A stretch of DNA of 64,000 nt from Klebsiella sp. RHBSTW-00484 (GTDB taxonomy: Bacteria > Pseudomonadota > Gammaproteobacteria > Enterobacterales > Enterobacteriaceae): positions 5,828,001 through 5,892,000 of the forward strand of contig NZ_CP055481.1 in NCBI RefSeq assembly GCF_013705725.1. The letters are read 5' to 3'. Made by a program: the position numbers and the translations under genes. Below are positions 59,712 through 64,000 of this stretch, piece after piece. Below the pieces are notes generated by a model. That model was not told the origin of the DNA. It saw only the letters and a list, made by a program, of their open reading frames with translations, and made no database searches. Numbering within the stretch: position 1 is the first letter of the stretch; each line of letters starts with the position of its first letter.

Positions 59712-60641
59712 TTAATCCAGCGTCGGATTCATATGGCGTAGATCGTATGGCGTGATCTGGTAAACGTAATAGTTGAGCCAGTTGATAAACAGCAAATTAC
59801 CATGACTTCGCCAGCTGGCTCGTGGTTTGTTCTGCGGATCGTTTTGTGGGAAATAATTGTGCGGAACCTGTGGATCGAGGCCAGCTTCAACATCGCGGAA
59901 AAACTCGCTGGCGAGGGTATTCGCATCATACTCTGGATGGCCGGTCACGAAGGCAATACGCTTATCTTTACTGGCGAACAGATAGGCGTCTCCCTCTTCC
60001 GTCTCCGCCAGAATCTCTAAATCGGTGTAGTCACGAATCAATACCGCCGGAAAGTCAGCATAGCGTGAGTGTGGAGCAAGGAAAGAGTCGTCAAAACCAC
60101 GGGTTAATAAGGCATGGGGCTGTAGAATATGGTGTTCGTATACCCCTGAAATTTTTTCGGAACGAGTCTGTTTTGGGATCCCGTAGAGAATATTGAGCGC
60201 GGCCTGTACCGCCCAACAGACAAACAAGGTTGAGGTGACATGATCTTTGGCCCATTCAAGAACCTGTTTAATCTGCGGCCAGTAGGCGACATCATTGAAC
60301 TCAACCAGCCCCAACGGAGCACCGGTAACAATTAGCCCATCAAAGTTTTGATCGCAGATCTCCTCGAAATTACAGTAAAAGTTATTCAGATGCTCCGTCG
60401 GCGTGTTACGTGATTCCCTGGCATCAATGCGTAGCAGTTGAATATCAAGCTGTAACGGTGAGTTCGATAGCAGGCGTAGGAACTGATTCTCAGTCTCGAT
60501 TTTCTTCGGCATCAGGTTGAGGATGAGCACCTTCAGCGGGCGAATTTCCTGAGTTGTCGCGCGAGTTGTCGTCATCACAAAGACGTTTTCATCACGCAAG
60601 AAACTGACGGCCGGTAGCTCGTCCTGCACCCGAATTGGCAT
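59712..60641 (-). CDS. metA: Homoserine O-succinyltransferase MetA
   Basis: 309 residues (E. coli 309). It activates homoserine with succinyl-CoA, the first step committed to methionine. The catalytic Cys is in [12 protein letters not shown] (about 142), and His and Glu are in FVTGHPEYD (about 235-237). [13 protein letters not shown] and [12 protein letters not shown] are family marks. Met boxes lie upstream. Convergent or divergent neighbours follow the E. coli order (aceB downstream, yjaB divergent). Confidence 0.98.
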   Translation of the reverse strand: MPIRVQDELPAVSFLRDENVFVMTTTRATTQEIRPLKVLILNLMPKKIETENQFLRLLSNSPLQLDIQLLRIDARESRNTPTEHLNNFYCNFEEICDQNFDGLIVTGAPLGLVEFNDVAYWPQIKQVLEWAKDHVTSTLFVCWAVQAALNILYGIPKQTRSEKISGVYEHHILQPHALLTRGFDDSFLAPHSRYADFPAVLIRDYTDLEILAETEEGDAYLFASKDKRIAFVTGHPEYDANTLASEFFRDVEAGLDPQVPHNYFPQNDPQNKPRASWRSHGNLLFINWLNYYVYQITPYDLRHMNPTLD

Positions 60642-60668
60642 AACTTGATTACCTCATAGCATACGTAT

Positions 60669-60692
60669 AAACGTTTAGACATCCAGACAGCT
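60669..60692 (-). promoter_or_regulatory. Tandem met boxes (MetJ sites) before metA
   Basis: On the - strand AGCTGTCT-GGATGTCT-AAACGTAT are consecutive 8-bp repeats related to the met box AGACGTCT. They lie about 30-50 nt upstream of the metA start, as in E. coli. Confidence 0.8.
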
Positions 60693-60797
60693 GAAGATAC
60701 CCAGAAATCAGGAGAATGTCGAGCCTGCATGTTCAGGGTGAGAAAGTTTCACGGAGATATTTGAGTTAGAATATAAGAACGGGTAAAAGGAGAACAT

Positions 60798-61235
60798 ATG
60801 GTTATTAACATCCGCCGTTCACGGCATGACAAAGGGGAAAAACTGATTGCGATCTGGTGTCGTTCGGTCGATGCAACGCACAATTTCCTGTCGAAGGAGT
60901 ATAGGGTAGAGCTGGAAGAGTTAGTGAGATCATTTTTGCCCGAAGCACCACCGTGGGTAGCGGTGACGGAGAAAGATGAGCCTATCGCCTTTATGCTTCT
61001 TACTGGTGAACATATGGACGCGTTGTTCGTCGATCCCGATGTCCGTGGCTGTGGCGTGGGGAAATTGCTGATCAACCATGCGCTGACGCTATCATCGAAA
61101 CTGACGACCAACGTCAACGAGCAGAATGAACAGGCGGTTGGATTTTATAAGAAGATGGGCTTCAAGGTGACGGGGCGTTCAGAGACGGACGATCTGGGAA
61201 AACCGTATCCGTTGCTCAATTTAGTGCACGAGTAA
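60798..61235 (+). CDS. yjaB: GNAT-family acetyltransferase YjaB
   Basis: 145 residues (E. coli YjaB 147). GNAT fold: INIRRSRHDKGEKLIAIWCR, then HMDALFVDPDVRGCGVGKLL (acetyl-CoA loop RGCGVG, about 75-90), then NVNEQNEQAVGFYKKMGFKV. The E. coli protein binds acetyl-CoA; its acceptor is uncertain. Ribosome site AAAGGAG. Divergent from metA. Confidence 0.94.
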   Translation: MVINIRRSRHDKGEKLIAIWCRSVDATHNFLSKEYRVELEELVRSFLPEAPPWVAVTEKDEPIAFMLLTGEHMDALFVDPDVRGCGVGKLLINHALTLSSKLTTNVNEQNEQAVGFYKKMGFKVTGRSETDDLGKPYPLLNLVHE

Positions 61236-61244
61236 TATGCAAGG

Positions 61245-61277
61245 CCGGATGAGGCAAAGCTGACATCCGGTTTTTTT
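61245..61277 (+). terminator. Terminator of yjaB
   Basis: CCGGATG (61245-61251) pairs with CATCCGG (61264-61270), followed by seven T. Confidence 0.85.
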
Positions 61278-61294
61278 AAATACAATAAAAACGC

Positions 61295-61320
61295 AAAAAG
61301 CCCATCCGTCAGGATGGGCT
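61295..61320 (-). terminator. Terminator of the rRNA operon
   Basis: AGCCCATCC-TGAC-GGATGGGCT on the - strand (61320-61299) is a perfect 9-bp stem followed by TTTTTGCG. It lies 13 nt past the 5S rRNA. Confidence 0.93.
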
Positions 61321-61333
61321 CTTCACTAAATTA

Positions 61334-61453
61334 ATGCCTGGCAGTTCCCTACTCTCACATGGGGAGACCCCACACTACCATCGGCGCTACGGCGTTTCAC
61401 TTCTGAGTTCGGCATGGGGTCAGGTGGGACCACCGCGCTGTCGCCGCCAGGCA
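61334..61453 (-). rRNA. rrf: 5S ribosomal RNA
   Basis: 120 nt on the - strand from TGCCTGGCGGC to GCCAGGCAT, with the conserved internal CCATGCCGAACTCAGAAGTG and GTGTGGGGTCTCCCCATG. The ends pair as in all 5S rRNA. Part of the rRNA operon that continues past the window edge. Confidence 0.97.
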
Positions 61454-61473
61454 AATTCTTTGTGCTCAGTACG

Positions 61474-61583
61474 CAATTCTTTATCGCATCAGCCGCGTTG
61501 CCCGCGCTCGTAAAGTCAGTCACATACTTCAGTATGCTCTTTCCTTTCCATCGCTTGTCGCCTTGCTGCTGCGTAAATTATTG
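61474..61583. repeat. ERIC-like palindrome inside the 5S-23S spacer
   Basis: CAATTCTTTATCGCATCAGC (61474-61493) is inverted imperfectly as GCTGCTGCGTAAATTATTG ending at 61583, with centre CATACT-TC-AGTATG at about 61533. Size and architecture match the ERIC-like elements elsewhere in the window. It makes the spacer 196 nt against about 90 nt in E. coli. Confidence 0.6.
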
Positions 61584-61649
61584 CCTACTCAACTCTGAAT
61601 CTAAGCTGAAAATCTTCTCTCAATTCCGCCAAAACATCTTCGGCGTTGT

Positions 61650-64000
<2,351 letters not shown>

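Overview
The window is a chromosomal segment of an enterobacterium (Enterobacteriaceae). Almost every core gene aligns by eye, at matching length, with its Escherichia coli counterpart (zur, lexA, plsB, ubiCA, malKEFG, xylE, pgi, lysC, metH, iclR, aceBAK, metA), and the order is that of the 91-92 min region of E. coli. A complete L-sorbose operon (sorCDFBAM-E) between rluF and the lysC/metH area, as described for Klebsiella pneumoniae, and abundant ERIC-type repeats point to the Klebsiella/Raoultella/Kluyvera neighbourhood. I cannot fix the genus from sequence alone.

Layout. 1-6.4 kb: partial cupin gene, zur, yjbJ, dinF-lexA (two SOS boxes), dgkA and plsB. 6.5-8 kb: ubiA-ubiC. 8-16 kb: the divergent maltose transport operons malK-lamB-malM and malEFG, with repeat elements in four of their intergenic gaps. 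16.7-23.6 kb: xylE, psiE, two acyltransferases, pgi, and lysC behind a lysine riboswitch. 23.7-27.6 kb: an RtcR-controlled RNA-repair-type locus with rtcR on +, and on - a strong sigma-54 promoter, a structured leader with a tRNA T-arm look-alike, a slipin gene and an RlaP-type nucleotidyltransferase gene. No RNA ligase gene lies in the window. 27.9-30.2 kb: panS-like transporter, yjbD, rluF. 30.6-37.3 kb: the sor operon plus a shikimate-dehydrogenase paralogue.

37.3-41.1 kb is an accessory patch. It holds a complete IS110-family element whose upstream non-coding region folds like a bridge RNA and whose guide loops match both flanks of its own insertion site. Next come an IS481-family element, a truncated CcdA-like antitoxin gene, a small gene split by an ERIC insertion with TA duplication, and a ribbon-helix-helix gene. 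41.1-46 kb: a three-gene efflux pump operon with a divergent TetR regulator and a strong palindrome between them. 46.1-61.2 kb: pepE, yjbB, metH, iclR, an ASCH gene, a Phd/ParE-type toxin-antitoxin pair, aceBAK, metA and yjaB. 61.3-64 kb: the 3' end of an rRNA operon on the - strand (5S, an enlarged 5S-23S spacer, and the 3' part of 23S).

How the parts work together. The mal genes import maltodextrins under MalT/CRP. The sor genes phosphorylate sorbose on import (PTS EIIA/B/C/D), reduce it to glucitol-6-P (SorE) and oxidise that to fructose-6-P (SorD), feeding the same sugar-phosphate pool as pgi. aceBAK/IclR run the glyoxylate bypass. lysC, metA and metH belong to the aspartate-derived amino acid pathways. 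In the RtcR locus, damaged RNA sensed by the CARF domain would switch on the leader RNA, slipin and nucleotidyltransferase through sigma-54 RNA polymerase. That last model is inference from family knowledge plus the promoter visible in the sequence.
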